DNA of 35,863 nt from Gammaproteobacteria bacterium (GCA_020354435.1 CP070646.1:2415729-2451591); one strand, 5' to 3'. Positions 1 through 8,773 are shown, numbered from the stretch's first letter. The notes: a model not told the origin generated them from the letters alone. A program made the numbers and translations.

Positions 1-599
1 AGCTGACCTCCTTCGATTTTCAGGCTGCCTTCGCTGAGCCAGCGCAGCACCTGCGGATACATCTGGTGTTCGAGCCGATGGCCGCGTTGTTGCAGATCCT
101 CGGCCTTGTCACCGGCATGAACAGGGTAGCTGGCCTGCACGATAACGGGCCCATCGTCGAGTTCGGCAGTCACCAGGTGAATACTGACGCCGTGTTCCTT
201 TTCGTGATTATCGAGTGCCCGTTGATGGGTATCGAGGCCCTTATAGGCGGGCAACAGAGACGGATGTATGTTCAGAATGCGGTCTTCGAAGGCCTGAATG
301 ATTCGCGGCCCGAGAATGCGCATGAAACCGGCCAGTACTATAAAGTCCGGATCGATTTCCTGCAGGTAGTGCTGCAGGGCATTGTCGAACCGCTCGCGGT
401 CTGCAAATTCCCGGTGGTCCAGGACCCAGGTGTGCAGGCCGTGTTGGGTAGCGCGGATCAGGCCATAGGCGCTGGGGTTATTCGAGATCACGACCTTGAT
501 TTCGGCGTCGAGTTTGCCTGCCTCGATGGCGTCGATAATCGACTGCAGATTACTGCCGTTGCCCGAGATCAGGATCGCGAGCCTGACTGTCTGGCTCAT
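1..599 (-). CDS. purN: Phosphoribosylglycinamide formyltransferase PurN (3' end cut by window edge)
   Basis: Transfers a formyl group from 10-formyl-tetrahydrofolate to GAR, the third step of cytoplasmic IMP synthesis. The reading frame is open from the ATG at 599 to the left edge (199 codons, no stop), so the C-terminus is missing by roughly 15-20 residues. Visible family marks are the phosphate-binding GNGSNLQ loop (residues 13-19), the catalytic block [12 protein letters not shown] with Asn110 and His112, and ELDDGP with the catalytic Asp148. The start overlaps the purM stop in an ATGA (4 bp), so the two are translationally coupled in a purM-purN operon. The family match is unambiguous. 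Confidence 0.96.
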   Translation of the reverse strand, partial: MSQTVRLAILISGNGSNLQSIIDAIEAGKLDAEIKVVISNNPSAYGLIRATQHGLHTWVLDHREFADRERFDNALQHYLQEIDPDFIVLAGFMRILGPRIIQAFEDRILNIHPSLLPAYKGLDTHQRALDNHEKEHGVSIHLVTAELDDGPVIVQASYPVHAGDKAEDLQQRGHRLEHQMYPQVLRWLSEGSLKIEGGQ

Positions 600-1633
600 G
601 CAAAAGTTACCGCGGTGTCGCGTTCACGTTCGGTGATTTCACCGATAACCCAGGCATCCTCTCCCAGTTCAGCGAGAAGCTGCAGGCACTCTCGCTCGTG
701 CTGCGCGTCGATCGCCAGTACCATGCCGACGCCGCAGTTAAAGGTGCGCATCATTTCCAGGTCGTCGATGTTGCCCGCCTGTTGCAGCCACTGGAAAACG
801 GGCGGCAGCTGCCAGCTTGCGCGTTCGATCCTGGCCGCGAGGCCATCCGGCAATACGCGCGGAATGTTATCGATCAGGCCGCCGCCGGTGATGTGCGCAA
901 TCGCGTTTACCTGGCAATGAGCGGACAATTGCAGCAGATTCTTGACATAGATACGCGTCGGCGCGATGAGCGCTTCGGCCAGGCTTCGATCGCCGCAGGG
1001 CTGTGACAGATCGGTGCCGCCGAGCTCGATGATTTTACGGATCAGCGAAAAGCCGTTGGAATGCGGGCCCGATGAAGCCAGCGCCACGAGACGATTTCCG
1101 CTGGCGACGCGACTGCCGTCGATGACACCGTCTTTTTCGACGATGCCGACGCAAAAACCGGCGAGATCGAAATCCTGGTCCTGGTAGACGCCGGGCATTT
1201 CCGCGGTCTCGCCGCCAATCAGGGCACAACCGGCCTGGCGGCAACCTTCGGCGATACCGGCGATCACTCTTTCCGCCCGCGCTATTTCAAGCTGGCCGGT
1301 GGCATAGTAGTCCAGGAAAAACAGGGCTTCGGCGCCGAGTACCGCAATATCGTTGGCGCACATCGCCACCAGGTCGATGCCGATGCCATCGAGGCGATCG
1401 AGATCGAGCGCCAGCTTCAACTTGGTACCGACTCCGTCCGTACCCGACACCAGCAGCGGTTGTCGATAGCGTTCCAGGGGCAGCTCGAACAGTCCGCCGA
1501 AGCCCCCGATGCTGCCGATGCAACCGTCCCGATGGGTGGATTTGATTGCGGGCTTGATACGTTCCACCAGCTCGTTGCCGGCGTCGATATCGACACCGGC
1601 GGCACGATAATTCAAAGATTGCCCGGGATTCAT
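596..1633 (-). CDS. purM: Phosphoribosylformylglycinamidine cyclo-ligase (AIR synthetase) PurM
   Basis: Closes FGAM to aminoimidazole ribotide with ATP, the fifth step of purine synthesis. At 345 residues it has the normal family length. The glycine-rich stretch [16 protein letters not shown] (about residues 62-77), the GGETAEMPG motif near residue 140 and [11 protein letters not shown] near 246 are typical of the PurM/ThiL/SelD ATP-binding fold. The ATG at 1633 gives the usual short N-terminal extension before [15 protein letters not shown]. It is the first gene of a purM-purN operon, divergent from the DUF2066 gene across 84 bp that must carry both promoters. I see no clear PurR-type box there. 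Confidence 0.97.
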   Translation of the reverse strand: MNPGQSLNYRAAGVDIDAGNELVERIKPAIKSTHRDGCIGSIGGFGGLFELPLERYRQPLLVSGTDGVGTKLKLALDLDRLDGIGIDLVAMCANDIAVLGAEALFFLDYYATGQLEIARAERVIAGIAEGCRQAGCALIGGETAEMPGVYQDQDFDLAGFCVGIVEKDGVIDGSRVASGNRLVALASSGPHSNGFSLIRKIIELGGTDLSQPCGDRSLAEALIAPTRIYVKNLLQLSAHCQVNAIAHITGGGLIDNIPRVLPDGLAARIERASWQLPPVFQWLQQAGNIDDLEMMRTFNCGVGMVLAIDAQHERECLQLLAELGEDAWVIGEITERERDTAVTFA

Positions 1634-1717
1634 GGTTTGTTGGTTCAGGAAATAAAATTGGTGTGCTATTTTACACGCCTTGAATTTAAAAGTCCGTGCG
1701 AGAGAAAAGATAAACTG

Positions 1718-2815
1718 ATGAAGTTGTTAAAATTCCTGCCGCTGTTGCTGGTTTTGGCGAGTAGCTGGCGGCCAGCCGCAGCGGTGGTGGTTGAAGACCT
1801 GTTCACGGTCGAGCTTCCGGTGGCCGATCAGACCACCGGCCTGCGGCTGGAATCCTTTAGTCGCGCCTTCCAGCAGGTCATAGTCAAGGTCAGCGGGTCG
1901 GATGATGCCCTGCGTAGCCCGGCGTTCGAGCGGCCGACCGAACGCAGCGCGCGTTACGTCAAGCAGTTTCGCTACATCAACCGTAGCCAGCCGGGGGACG
2001 AGGAGTTTGACGCCGGGCGCCTGTTTTTGCGTATCGATTTCGACCAGCAGTTGATCGAAGGCCTGCTGCGCGAACACAATTTCCCGGTCTGGGGACGTGA
2101 ACGTCCAAGCAGCCTGCTGGTCATATCCTACGACGTTAACGAAAACATCAAGCTGGTATCGGAAGATACGACTCCCGATCTGATCGAAACCCTGGACCAG
2201 GCGGCTAAGCGGCACGCGGTACCGGTGTTGTTTCCATTGATGGACCTCGAGGATATTGCTCTGGTCAAGATTCGCAATATCGTCTCTCGCGAGTATGACA
2301 ATATCAGGACCATGGCGCAGCGCTACGCACCGGACGCCCTGCTGGTAGGACAAATTGTCGGCCGCAGCGGCAAGGGCTGGCACGGTGACTGGGAGGTCAG
2401 TTTTGCCGATCAGATTTTCAAGTGGCGCCACGAGGCTTCGTCGAAACAGGCCGTTGTCGACCAGGTCATACGGCACCTGGCGAGAATCCTCGCGCTGGAG
2501 TATGCGCTCGAGGATCACCGCCGGGTAGAGCAATCGCTGTTACTCAGCGTATCCGCGCTCGAAGGTATCGACAAGCTGATCTCGGTGCAGAAGTATTTGA
2601 AGTCGCTTAACGTTGTCGAAAGCGTGCGCGTTGCGATGATCAACCAGGACGTCGTCACTTACCGACTGAAGCTACGCAACGATCCGGAGGACCTGCAGCG
2701 CCTGATCGAGTTTGGCGAAGTGCTCGAGCAGGAAGATTTTCCGCAGGTCAGCACCCAGGGCGAAGAACAGATTATTCTGAATTACAGCTATATCGATCGC
2801 GGGGTGAGTAATTAA
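1718..2815 (+). CDS. DUF2066 domain-containing secreted/periplasmic protein
   Basis: Conserved gammaproteobacterial protein of unknown function, 365 residues from the ATG at 1718. This start places a clean signal peptide (basic MKLLK, hydrophobic LPLLLVLAS, likely cleavage after AAA near residue 22) at the N-terminus; the in-frame extension upstream to 1460 only overlaps purM antisense and is rejected. The mature part begins with [17 protein letters not shown] and is mixed alpha/beta with no cofactor motif I can recognise. In many gammaproteobacteria this family sits between purM and hda, as here. Its stop overlaps the inferred hda start, so the two are probably co-transcribed and coupled. 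The family assignment is from memory of sequence and neighbourhood. Confidence 0.85.
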   Translation: MKLLKFLPLLLVLASSWRPAAAVVVEDLFTVELPVADQTTGLRLESFSRAFQQVIVKVSGSDDALRSPAFERPTERSARYVKQFRYINRSQPGDEEFDAGRLFLRIDFDQQLIEGLLREHNFPVWGRERPSSLLVISYDVNENIKLVSEDTTPDLIETLDQAAKRHAVPVLFPLMDLEDIALVKIRNIVSREYDNIRTMAQRYAPDALLVGQIVGRSGKGWHGDWEVSFADQIFKWRHEASSKQAVVDQVIRHLARILALEYALEDHRRVEQSLLLSVSALEGIDKLISVQKYLKSLNVVESVRVAMINQDVVTYRLKLRNDPEDLQRLIEFGEVLEQEDFPQVSTQGEEQIILNYSYIDRGVSN

Positions 2816-3509
2816 ACAGATCGCGTTACCGCTTTCGCTCGACCGCCAGTTCAGTTTTGATAATTTCGTTTGCGCCGAGGCCGAGCTAATCGTTGCCAGC
2901 CTGAAGGCGCTGCTGCGAGGCGAGGGCGAAAGCCAGGTCGGACTCTGGGGTGCGGCATCCAGCGGCAAGACGCACTTACTCAACGCCAGCGCCGACTATG
3001 CGCGCCGGCACGGCACGGCTTTGCAGATCTACGATGGTGCGCAGTTGCGACACTGTGCGGCTAGCGAATTCGATGGCTACAGCGAATGCGATGTACTGGC
3101 TATCGATAATCTGGACGCGATTGCCGGCGATCCCGAGTGGGAAGCTTTTTTCTACCAGGTCATCAATCGTTGTCGCGATGGCGGGTTACGTTTTCTGTTC
3201 GCAATGTCGTTGCGTCCCGATGACCTGCAAACCCGCCTGGATGATTTTCGCTCCCGCCTGCAGTGGGGCCTGATGCTGCAGTTACCCGTTAGCGGCGATG
3301 CGGAAATCCGCGAAATTCTGCGCCATCGCGCAAGCTTGCTCGGTATCGGACTGTCGGATGAAGTGATCTCTTACCTGATGACCCACTATGCACGCGATCT
3401 GACGGCGCAGATGTCGATCCTGCGGCAACTCGACGAAACCTCCCTGTCGCACCAGCGCAAGATTACGATTCCGTTGATCAAGACCGCGCTGATGGATCGT
3501 TCGGTTTAG
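2811..3509 (+). CDS. hda: DnaA regulatory inactivator Hda, apparent ATT start codon
   Basis: AAA+ protein that, with the DNA-loaded beta clamp, stimulates ATP hydrolysis by DnaA and so prevents re-initiation of replication. Residues 3-8 (QIALPL) form the clamp-binding motif; a Walker A GAASSGKT follows at 47-54, Walker B DVLAIDN near 94-100, and the conserved RLDDFRSRLQWG (box VII region) in the middle. Including the clamp motif leaves no ATG, GTG or TTG: the frame has a TGA at 2805-2807, so translation must begin between 2808 and 2817, and ATT at 2811 gives the family-like MKQ start. GGGGTGAG at 2801-2808 is a well-placed ribosome binding site. It overlaps the upstream gene by 5 bp. The product would be 232 residues, normal for Hda. 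The gene is certain; the start is inferred. Confidence 0.9.
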   Translation: MKQIALPLSLDRQFSFDNFVCAEAELIVASLKALLRGEGESQVGLWGAASSGKTHLLNASADYARRHGTALQIYDGAQLRHCAASEFDGYSECDVLAIDNLDAIAGDPEWEAFFYQVINRCRDGGLRFLFAMSLRPDDLQTRLDDFRSRLQWGLMLQLPVSGDAEIREILRHRASLLGIGLSDEVISYLMTHYARDLTAQMSILRQLDETSLSHQRKITIPLIKTALMDRSV

Positions 3510-3834
3510 CCCGCAGGCCGAGGTAGCGGGCGAAGTAAATACTCGACAGAAACAGTAACATGCTGCTGATGGTGGTGCCGAAAGCATAAATTCGCAGCGC
3601 CGGACTCGATACCAGTTCGCTGATGCCGATGCAGAAATACAGCATCGTCATGAAACCGACCCACTTGTAAGTGTAACGCCGTGCGCCGAAAAGGCCGCGC
3701 GCCGGAATCAGCAGGGCGATCACGAGCAGACCGGCCCAGTACGGATTAAACCCGCTGCCGGGCAGCAGCAGGCTTGACTGCAACACTAGCAACACGAACC
3801 AGGATAGCAGGCTGATGATTTGCAGCGGGTGCAT
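3478..3834 (-). CDS. DUF2069 inner-membrane protein
   Basis: Small integral membrane protein of 118 residues with about four hydrophobic segments (roughly residues 5-25, 31-45, 57-75 and 82-104) and a basic C-terminal tail. It resembles the DUF2069 family found beside wrbA-like genes in gammaproteobacteria; its function is unknown. It is the last gene of an arsC-wrbA-DUF2069 set, 13 bp after wrbA. Its 3' end overlaps the convergent hda gene by 32 bp, so the last residues of both proteins are encoded on opposite strands of the same DNA. Confidence 0.8.
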   Translation of the reverse strand: MHPLQIISLLSWFVLLVLQSSLLLPGSGFNPYWAGLLVIALLIPARGLFGARRYTYKWVGFMTMLYFCIGISELVSSPALRIYAFGTTISSMLLFLSSIYFARYLGLRAKPNDPSARS

Positions 3835-3847
3835 TACGTCTGTTGTC

Positions 3848-4435
3848 TTAGCTCATACGGCAGGCAATTTCGGCGATTCGCCGTCCCAGCGCCCTGCAGG
3901 CCGCAATCTCGTGATCGCTCAGCGCCTGTCCCTGCTGACCGGCGACATGGCTGGCGCCGTAGGGTGTCGCGCCCGTGCTGGTCTGGTTAAGCGCAGGTTC
4001 GGAGTAGGGGATGCCTGTTACCAGCATGCCGTGATGCAGTAATGGCAGCATCATGCTGGTCAGTACGGTTTCCTGCCCGCCGTGTTGGCTCGAAGTCGCG
4101 GTAAAGACCCCGCCGGGCTTGCCGATCAGCGCGCCTGACAACCACAGGCGGCTGGTTTGATCGAGGAAGTGCTTCATCGGTGCCGCCATATTGCCGAAAT
4201 ATCCGGGGCTGCCCAGGATCAGGCCGGCGCAGTTTTCCAGGTCAGAGACTTGCGCATAGGGCACGCCCTCTTCGGGCACGGTTGCTTCGCTTTGCGTGTT
4301 GCTTGCCGATACCTCGGGCAGGCTGCGAATCACGGCTTCGCAGGATTCGTTCGAGTCGATCCCGAGGCTGATTTGCTCCGCCATGCGGGCGACGCTGCCA
4401 TGCCGGCTGTAATAAACGATTAGAATTTTATGCAA
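3848..4435 (-). CDS. wrbA: WrbA-like NAD(P)H:quinone oxidoreductase (flavodoxin fold)
   Basis: FMN-dependent enzyme expected to reduce quinones by two electrons in the cytoplasm. The 195-residue product starts HKILIVYYSRHGSVARMA, where SRHGSV is the FMN phosphate loop; GSPGYFGNMAAPMKHFLDQ and TATSSQHGGQETVL are the other two flavin-contacting loops of the WrbA family. I place the start at TTG 4435, which overlaps the arsC stop by 8 bp and matches the family N-terminus; the frame stays open further upstream only inside arsC. Translation coupling with arsC is likely. The start has only a weak AGG-type ribosome binding site, so it is less sure than the family. Confidence 0.85.
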   Translation of the reverse strand: MHKILIVYYSRHGSVARMAEQISLGIDSNESCEAVIRSLPEVSASNTQSEATVPEEGVPYAQVSDLENCAGLILGSPGYFGNMAAPMKHFLDQTSRLWLSGALIGKPGGVFTATSSQHGGQETVLTSMMLPLLHHGMLVTGIPYSEPALNQTSTGATPYGASHVAGQQGQALSDHEIAACRALGRRIAEIACRMS

Positions 4436-4787
4436 TGATGTCGAGCACCTTGACCGGCGGTCGGCCAATGATTGCCTTGTCGCCGGCAACCACGATCGGA
4501 CGTTGCAACAGGGCGGGGTACTCGCAGATCGCTTCAATGATTTCGTCGTCGGTCAAACTGTCGTCATCGAGCTCGGCGTCCCGGTAAACCGGCTCGGTGG
4601 TGCGCAGCAGATCGCGCGCGCTGACCCCTAGCTTGCCGATAATGCTGGTCAGTTCCTCCGGCGTCGGTGGCTGTTCGAGATACTCGACAATTTCAGGGCT
4701 GACATTGTTGTCCTCGAGAATTTGCAGCGTTTCCCGCGATTTGCTGCACCTGGGATTGTGGTAAATAACGAGTTTTTCCTGGCTCAT
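4428..4787 (-). CDS. arsC: Arsenate reductase (glutaredoxin type) ArsC family
   Basis: Thioredoxin-fold protein of 119 residues, the normal length for ArsC of the E. coli plasmid R773 type. The catalytic cysteine is Cys14 in HNPRCSKSRETL; downstream arginines in LLRTTEP, QRPIVV and IIGRPPVKVLDII match the anion-binding set. It would reduce arsenate to arsenite using glutathione and glutaredoxin. No arsR, arsB or acr3 gene is nearby, so this chromosomal copy may be a general ArsC/Spx-type protein (the YffB group looks similar) rather than part of a resistance operon. Start at ATG 4787, not the in-frame ATG at 4847, because family similarity begins at SQEKLVIYHNP. First gene of the arsC-wrbA-DUF2069 set. 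Confidence 0.88.
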   Translation of the reverse strand: MSQEKLVIYHNPRCSKSRETLQILEDNNVSPEIVEYLEQPPTPEELTSIIGKLGVSARDLLRTTEPVYRDAELDDDSLTDDEIIEAICEYPALLQRPIVVAGDKAIIGRPPVKVLDIIA

Positions 4788-4902
4788 TTTTCTGGCCCTG
4801 CCGACAAAAACTGCGGTTGTTTTACAATAACGTCGGTGCATTATCAATAGTCGGACGAATACTCCCGGCGAAGGTCTCCAAGAGGGTTGTTATAACGATG
4901 AC

Positions 4903-4930
4903 ATGAAAACTTTTAAAACTGGGCTATAAT
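4903..4930 (+). promoter_or_regulatory. Candidate sigma-70 promoter of the LysM lipoprotein gene
   Basis: A perfect -10 hexamer TATAAT lies at 4925-4930, with a weak -35 ATGAAA at 4903-4908 and a 16-nt spacer. Transcription would begin near 4937 and leave a leader of about 125 nt before the ATG at 5062. The -10 is convincing and the -35 is not. Confidence 0.45.
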
Positions 4931-5061
4931 CGGGCTCAAATGAGTAATATTTACATTAAAAACTTGCTCTAAAGGGTTGATCAATGTAGTCTTCTTGGCA
5001 AAATGGGCTATCCAGATTGCTAAGTACTTAATTCAATAAAAGTTCTCGGAGAATATAATAG

Positions 5062-5718
5062 ATGAAACCTACAGAACTCCTTAAGGTCGCGGCGATTGCC
5101 GTCCTGACCTCAGGCATGATCGTTGGCTGTCAGCAAACTTCAACCGGCGAAGCCGCGCCCGAAATGGCGGCAGAGGAAGAATGTCAGGGTGCGACGCCAG
5201 AAGTCCGTAACGCTATTTATGCCGCGAAGCTGAAGAATGCTCGCGCCAGAAACCTGGGCGCTGAGTGGGAAGAAAACGCCAAGATCATCGAGGAAGCAGA
5301 GCAGGCTGCCGCCGATTGTCAAAACGTTCGCGCCAAGATCCTGGCTAACAAGGCCGAGGATGCTGCCGCAGAGGCCATCGCCGCGCTGCAGGGTGCTGAA
5401 ACCACGGTGGTCGAAGCGGAAGAGCCTGTCGAAGAAGAATCTCCCTATATCGGTGGATACCTGGTCGTTAGCGGCGACAATCTGTGGAACATTTCCGGAC
5501 AGGACACTATCTACGGTGATCCGTACATGTGGCCGCTGATCTACAAGGCCAACTCTGGCCAGATCAAGGACGCCGATCTGATCTACCCGGGGCAATATTT
5601 TTATATTCCCAAGGCCAAGGGTGAAGAGCGCGGTGCTGCTATCGCGCATGCCAAGAATCGTGGAGCCTGGACGCTCGGCGAAACCGAGGCTTCGGATCTG
5701 GATTACCTGGCACAATAG
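5062..5718 (+). CDS. LysM-domain outer-membrane lipoprotein
   Basis: A 218-residue protein with a lipoprotein signal: MKPTELLK, hydrophobic stretch, and lipobox IVGC with Cys23 as the lipidated residue. Residues about 40-115 are rich in Ala, Glu and Lys and look like a long alpha-helix or coiled coil. A LysM domain follows at about 152-203 (YLVVSGDNLWNISGQ through DADLIYPGQYFYIP), which binds peptidoglycan glycan. Position 24 is Gln, so an outer-membrane destination is expected. It probably anchors outer membrane to cell wall or senses it, but no partner is visible. It is a single-gene unit with its own candidate promoter (4903-4930), a GGAG ribosome binding site before 5062, and a strong terminator after it. 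Confidence 0.88.
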   Translation: MKPTELLKVAAIAVLTSGMIVGCQQTSTGEAAPEMAAEEECQGATPEVRNAIYAAKLKNARARNLGAEWEENAKIIEEAEQAAADCQNVRAKILANKAEDAAAEAIAALQGAETTVVEAEEPVEEESPYIGGYLVVSGDNLWNISGQDTIYGDPYMWPLIYKANSGQIKDADLIYPGQYFYIPKAKGEERGAAIAHAKNRGAWTLGETEASDLDYLAQ

Positions 5719-5733
5719 AGCCAGTCAAGTTCG

Positions 5734-5764
5734 AAAAAAGCCCGCTGATGCGGGCTTTTTTTTT
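5734..5764 (+). terminator. Rho-independent terminator after the LysM lipoprotein gene
   Basis: Stem AGCCCGC/GCGGGCT with a TGAT loop, preceded by an A-run and followed by an uninterrupted T-tract. It starts 15 bp after the stop codon. The A-run on the left could make it work on both strands, although no gene converges on it here. Confidence 0.93.
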
Positions 5765-5928
5765 AGCAGCTCATGGACGTCACGCAGCTTTTGATTCGCT
5801 TACGCAACCGTGTGAGAATGGCTCATTCCAGCCAGGCAGCAGCTTTGTCACGGAGCTTCCGGCGGAGCTGCGAAAAATTGAACTTAAACCGATATTTGCT
5901 TTCTTAAAGAAACGGAATCCAGTTTGAA

Positions 5929-6420
5929 ATGTTGCGCTTAATGAAACGACTTTTTTGCGGCCTGCTGTTGTCGATCATGTTGGCCTGTCCCGCAGTCGCG
6001 GTCGACATGCCGTTGCAGGATGTTTACGGTAACCGGGTCAACCTGAGTAGCTACGAGGGCAAATGGGTCGTGGTCAACTACTGGGCTACCTGGTGTCCTC
6101 CCTGTATCGTCGAAATGCCCGAGCTGCAGGCATTTCATGATGCGCACGCAGATAAGGACGCGATTGTCATCGGTATCAACACTGAGCTGATAGGCAAACA
6201 GCAACTGCTGACCTTTCTCGACGACTATTTTATTACCTACCCGGTATTTACCTCGAAACCGACGCAGAAATCGGAGCTGGGTCTGATTCCAGGACTGCCG
6301 ACAACCTTTCTGGTGACTCCGGAAGGCCAGGTTGTTGCGCGACAGGTGGGCCCGGTTACGCGCGACATGATCGAGCAGTTCATCGAAAACTGGCAACCCG
6401 TGCAGGCCACGTCACAGTAA
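5929..6420 (+). CDS. TlpA-like periplasmic thioredoxin-fold protein
   Basis: A 163-residue exported thiol-disulfide oxidoreductase of the TlpA/ResA type. Residues 1-25 form a signal peptide ending AVAVD; the active site is WATWCPPC with Cys56 and Cys59, and GLPTTFLV carries the cis-proline opposite the active site. Such proteins reduce disulfides in the periplasm, often for cytochrome c maturation, but no ccm genes are adjacent, so the substrate is open. ATG at 5929 is used; a second ATG at 5941 would give a slightly shorter signal peptide. The gene follows a terminator and a 160-bp gap, so it should have its own promoter, which I cannot define. Confidence 0.87.
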   Translation: MLRLMKRLFCGLLLSIMLACPAVAVDMPLQDVYGNRVNLSSYEGKWVVVNYWATWCPPCIVEMPELQAFHDAHADKDAIVIGINTELIGKQQLLTFLDDYFITYPVFTSKPTQKSELGLIPGLPTTFLVTPEGQVVARQVGPVTRDMIEQFIENWQPVQATSQ

Positions 6421-6483
6421 TCCGCGCTGCAAGTCTGCGAATTCCTGCTAATATGCATTAAAGCATTATTCCCGGGATAAACC

Positions 6484-8253
6484 TTGAATAAACCCCCTGT
6501 CTGCAGCCTGGAAGGGATACTCGAAACCTTGGTATCCGAGGAAATTGTCGAGCAGGAAAATGCCAGCATGGTAACGTCGCTGGTCTCCGCGCAGGACAGA
6601 AAATCGCTGCATCCGCTGGAAATCATCGCCAAACGGCAGTGGACCAATAAATCGGATCCCCAGCAAATCCTGACGCTCGACTGGTTGACCGACTGGCTGG
6701 TCGAACAATCCGGACTGGAGCGATACCATTTCGATCCGCTGAAAATGGATGTCGCCTCCTGTACCTCCATCGTTTCCTACGCCTACGCGTCTCGCTTCGG
6801 CATCCTGCCGGTCAAGGTGACCGACGACGAAGTCGTAATCGCGGTTACCGATCCCTACAACCAGGAATGGATGGACGAGCTGGATCGCATCGTCAACAAG
6901 CCGATTAGCCGGGTTCTGGCGAATCCGCAGGAGCTAAAGAGTTACCTGATCGAGTTCTACAGTGTCAGCAAGGCGATGGAAGGCGCCGGCAATAAGGCCA
7001 CGGGCGAGATGCCCGGTAATATCCAGAACCTGGAGCAGCTCATCGAGCTGGGCAAAACCGGCAAGGTAGACGCCGAGGACCAGCATATCGTCAGTATCGT
7101 CGACTGGTTAATGCAGTATGCCTTTAATCAGCGCGCAAGCGATATTCACATCGAGCCGCGACGCGAGCAGGGTAACGTGCGCTTTCGCATCGACGGCGTT
7201 ATGCACCAGGTCTACGAGATTCCGGCCAATATCACCGCCGCGGTCGTCAGCCGGATCAAGATCATGGGACGGCTGGACGTTGCCGAAAAGCGCAAACCCC
7301 AGGATGGTCGCATCAAGACATTATCGCCCAACGGTGCCGAGATCGAGCTGCGCCTGTCCAGCATGCCGACCGCCTTTGGTGAAAAGCTGGTGCTGCGGAT
7401 TTTCGATCCGGAAGTGCTGGTGAAGAACTTTTCCGCGCTCGGCCTCGAGAAAAAGGAATCCGAAATCTGGAACAGCATGATTTCTCGCCCCCACGGGATT
7501 ATCCTCGTAACCGGCCCGACCGGCTCCGGCAAGACCACGACGCTTTATACCAGCCTCAAGCATCTGGCCACTCCGGAAGTGAATGTCTGTACGATCGAGG
7601 ATCCGATCGAACTGGTAGAACCCAGCTTCAACCAGATGCAGGTGCAGCATAACATCGATCTCGATTTCGCAACCGGCGTCAAAACCCTGTTGCGTCAGGA
7701 TCCGGATATCATCATGGTCGGCGAGATACGCGACCGCGAGACCGCCGAGATGGCGGTGCAGGCGGCGCTAACCGGACATCTGGTACTGTCGACACTGCAC
7801 ACCAATGATGCGCCTTCGGCGATTGCGCGTCTGGCTGAAATAGGGGTACCGTCTTACCTGATAACCGCTACCCTGATCGGCGTGGTTGCGCAGCGACTGG
7901 TGCGTACCCTGTGTACGCATTGCAAACACGAAACCAGTTTTAACATGCGCGACTGGGAAGCCCTGATTAAACCCTGGACTACTTCGCCGCCGGAAAAAAT
8001 CGCCGCCGCCGAGGGCTGTCTCGAATGCCGGCAGACCGGATTCCTCGGGCGCGTCGGTATTTACGAGATGATGCCGCTCAACGACGACCTGAAGCAGGAA
8101 ATCACGGACGACTTCGACCTGATCAGGTTTCGCAAGGCCGCGATCCGCCAGGGGATGAAGCCGTTGAATCTGGCCGGCGCGCAAAAGGTGGCGCGCGGCA
8201 TGACCACGATCGAGGAAGTTCTCAAGGTGGCGCCGCCGCGTTACGATACCTGA
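6484..8253 (+). CDS. GspE/PilB-type secretion or pilus assembly ATPase, orphan
   Basis: A 589-residue cytoplasmic hexameric ATPase of the type II secretion/type IV pilus family. The N-terminal half (about 1-165) is a GspE-N-like regulatory domain; the motor domain follows with Walker A GPTGSGKTT (344-352), Asp box near 370-376, Walker B DPDIIMVGEIRD (406-417), His box GHLVLSTLHTND (431-442) and a tetracysteine zinc motif CTHC (477-480) plus CLEC (512-515). The zinc motif favours GspE/PilB over retraction ATPases such as PilT. Start is TTG at 6484. No secretin, inner-membrane platform, pseudopilin or prepilin peptidase gene lies nearby, so it must serve a system encoded elsewhere. Confidence 0.92.
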   Translation: MNKPPVCSLEGILETLVSEEIVEQENASMVTSLVSAQDRKSLHPLEIIAKRQWTNKSDPQQILTLDWLTDWLVEQSGLERYHFDPLKMDVASCTSIVSYAYASRFGILPVKVTDDEVVIAVTDPYNQEWMDELDRIVNKPISRVLANPQELKSYLIEFYSVSKAMEGAGNKATGEMPGNIQNLEQLIELGKTGKVDAEDQHIVSIVDWLMQYAFNQRASDIHIEPRREQGNVRFRIDGVMHQVYEIPANITAAVVSRIKIMGRLDVAEKRKPQDGRIKTLSPNGAEIELRLSSMPTAFGEKLVLRIFDPEVLVKNFSALGLEKKESEIWNSMISRPHGIILVTGPTGSGKTTTLYTSLKHLATPEVNVCTIEDPIELVEPSFNQMQVQHNIDLDFATGVKTLLRQDPDIIMVGEIRDRETAEMAVQAALTGHLVLSTLHTNDAPSAIARLAEIGVPSYLITATLIGVVAQRLVRTLCTHCKHETSFNMRDWEALIKPWTTSPPEKIAAAEGCLECRQTGFLGRVGIYEMMPLNDDLKQEITDDFDLIRFRKAAIRQGMKPLNLAGAQKVARGMTTIEEVLKVAPPRYDT

Positions 8254-8266
8254 TCGATTGCGCATC

Positions 8267-8734
8267 ATGAGACCACTGGCCCGCATCCTGTTGTTGTTCT
8301 GGGTTGGAATGCTGTTGCAGGCCTGTAGCGGCACCGACGTTTCACCCGAGGACGAAATTCGCGCATTTATCGATAGCGCCGTAGAGGCGGCCGAGGCGAG
8401 AAACTCCAGCGACCTCGCGAACATGATTCACGGCGCCTACCAGGACCAGAAAGGTTATAACAAGAAGCAGCTTAGCAGCCTGTTACGGGCGTACTTTTTT
8501 CGACATAAAAATATCCATTTACTTGCCAGGATCGGTGACATCGAGTTGCTTGGCGATAACCGGGCACAGGTTCGCATGCATGTTGCCATGGCCGGCAGCC
8601 TGATCGCGGATATCGACGCCCTGTCGGCGTTACGCGCCCAGATTTACGCATTCGATATGACCCTGGTGAAACAGGATGAATGGCTAGTCCAGCATGCGAG
8701 CTGGCGGCCGGCCAGCATCGCGGACCTGCAGTAA
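8267..8734 (+). CDS. Small predicted lipoprotein of unknown function
   Basis: A 155-residue product from ATG 8267 with a lipoprotein signal: MRPLARILLLFWVGMLLQAC, Cys20 in the lipobox LQAC. The rest (about 30-150) is a single small domain with alternating helices and strands (EDEIRAFIDSAVEAAEARNSSDLANMI, then QVRMHVAMAG and TLVKQDEWLVQHASW), a pattern reminiscent of NTF2-like/SnoaL folds; that is only a visual impression. It starts 13 bp after the ATPase stop and is probably co-transcribed with it and the membrane protein gene that follows. An alternative in-frame TTG lies at 8258. Confidence 0.75.
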   Translation: MRPLARILLLFWVGMLLQACSGTDVSPEDEIRAFIDSAVEAAEARNSSDLANMIHGAYQDQKGYNKKQLSSLLRAYFFRHKNIHLLARIGDIELLGDNRAQVRMHVAMAGSLIADIDALSALRAQIYAFDMTLVKQDEWLVQHASWRPASIADLQ

Positions 8735-8773
8735 CCTGTCCGTTCGAGCGCATTAGGATTAGGGTAGCGGCAC

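Noticed and set aside
66..920. 284-codon plus-strand frame opposite purN and purM
   Set aside because: Both genes are certain on the minus strand and the frame shows no family features.
4428..4787. Arsenic resistance operon
   Set aside because: Only an arsC-type gene is present; no arsenite pump or ArsR regulator is near, and the neighbours are wrbA and DUF2069.
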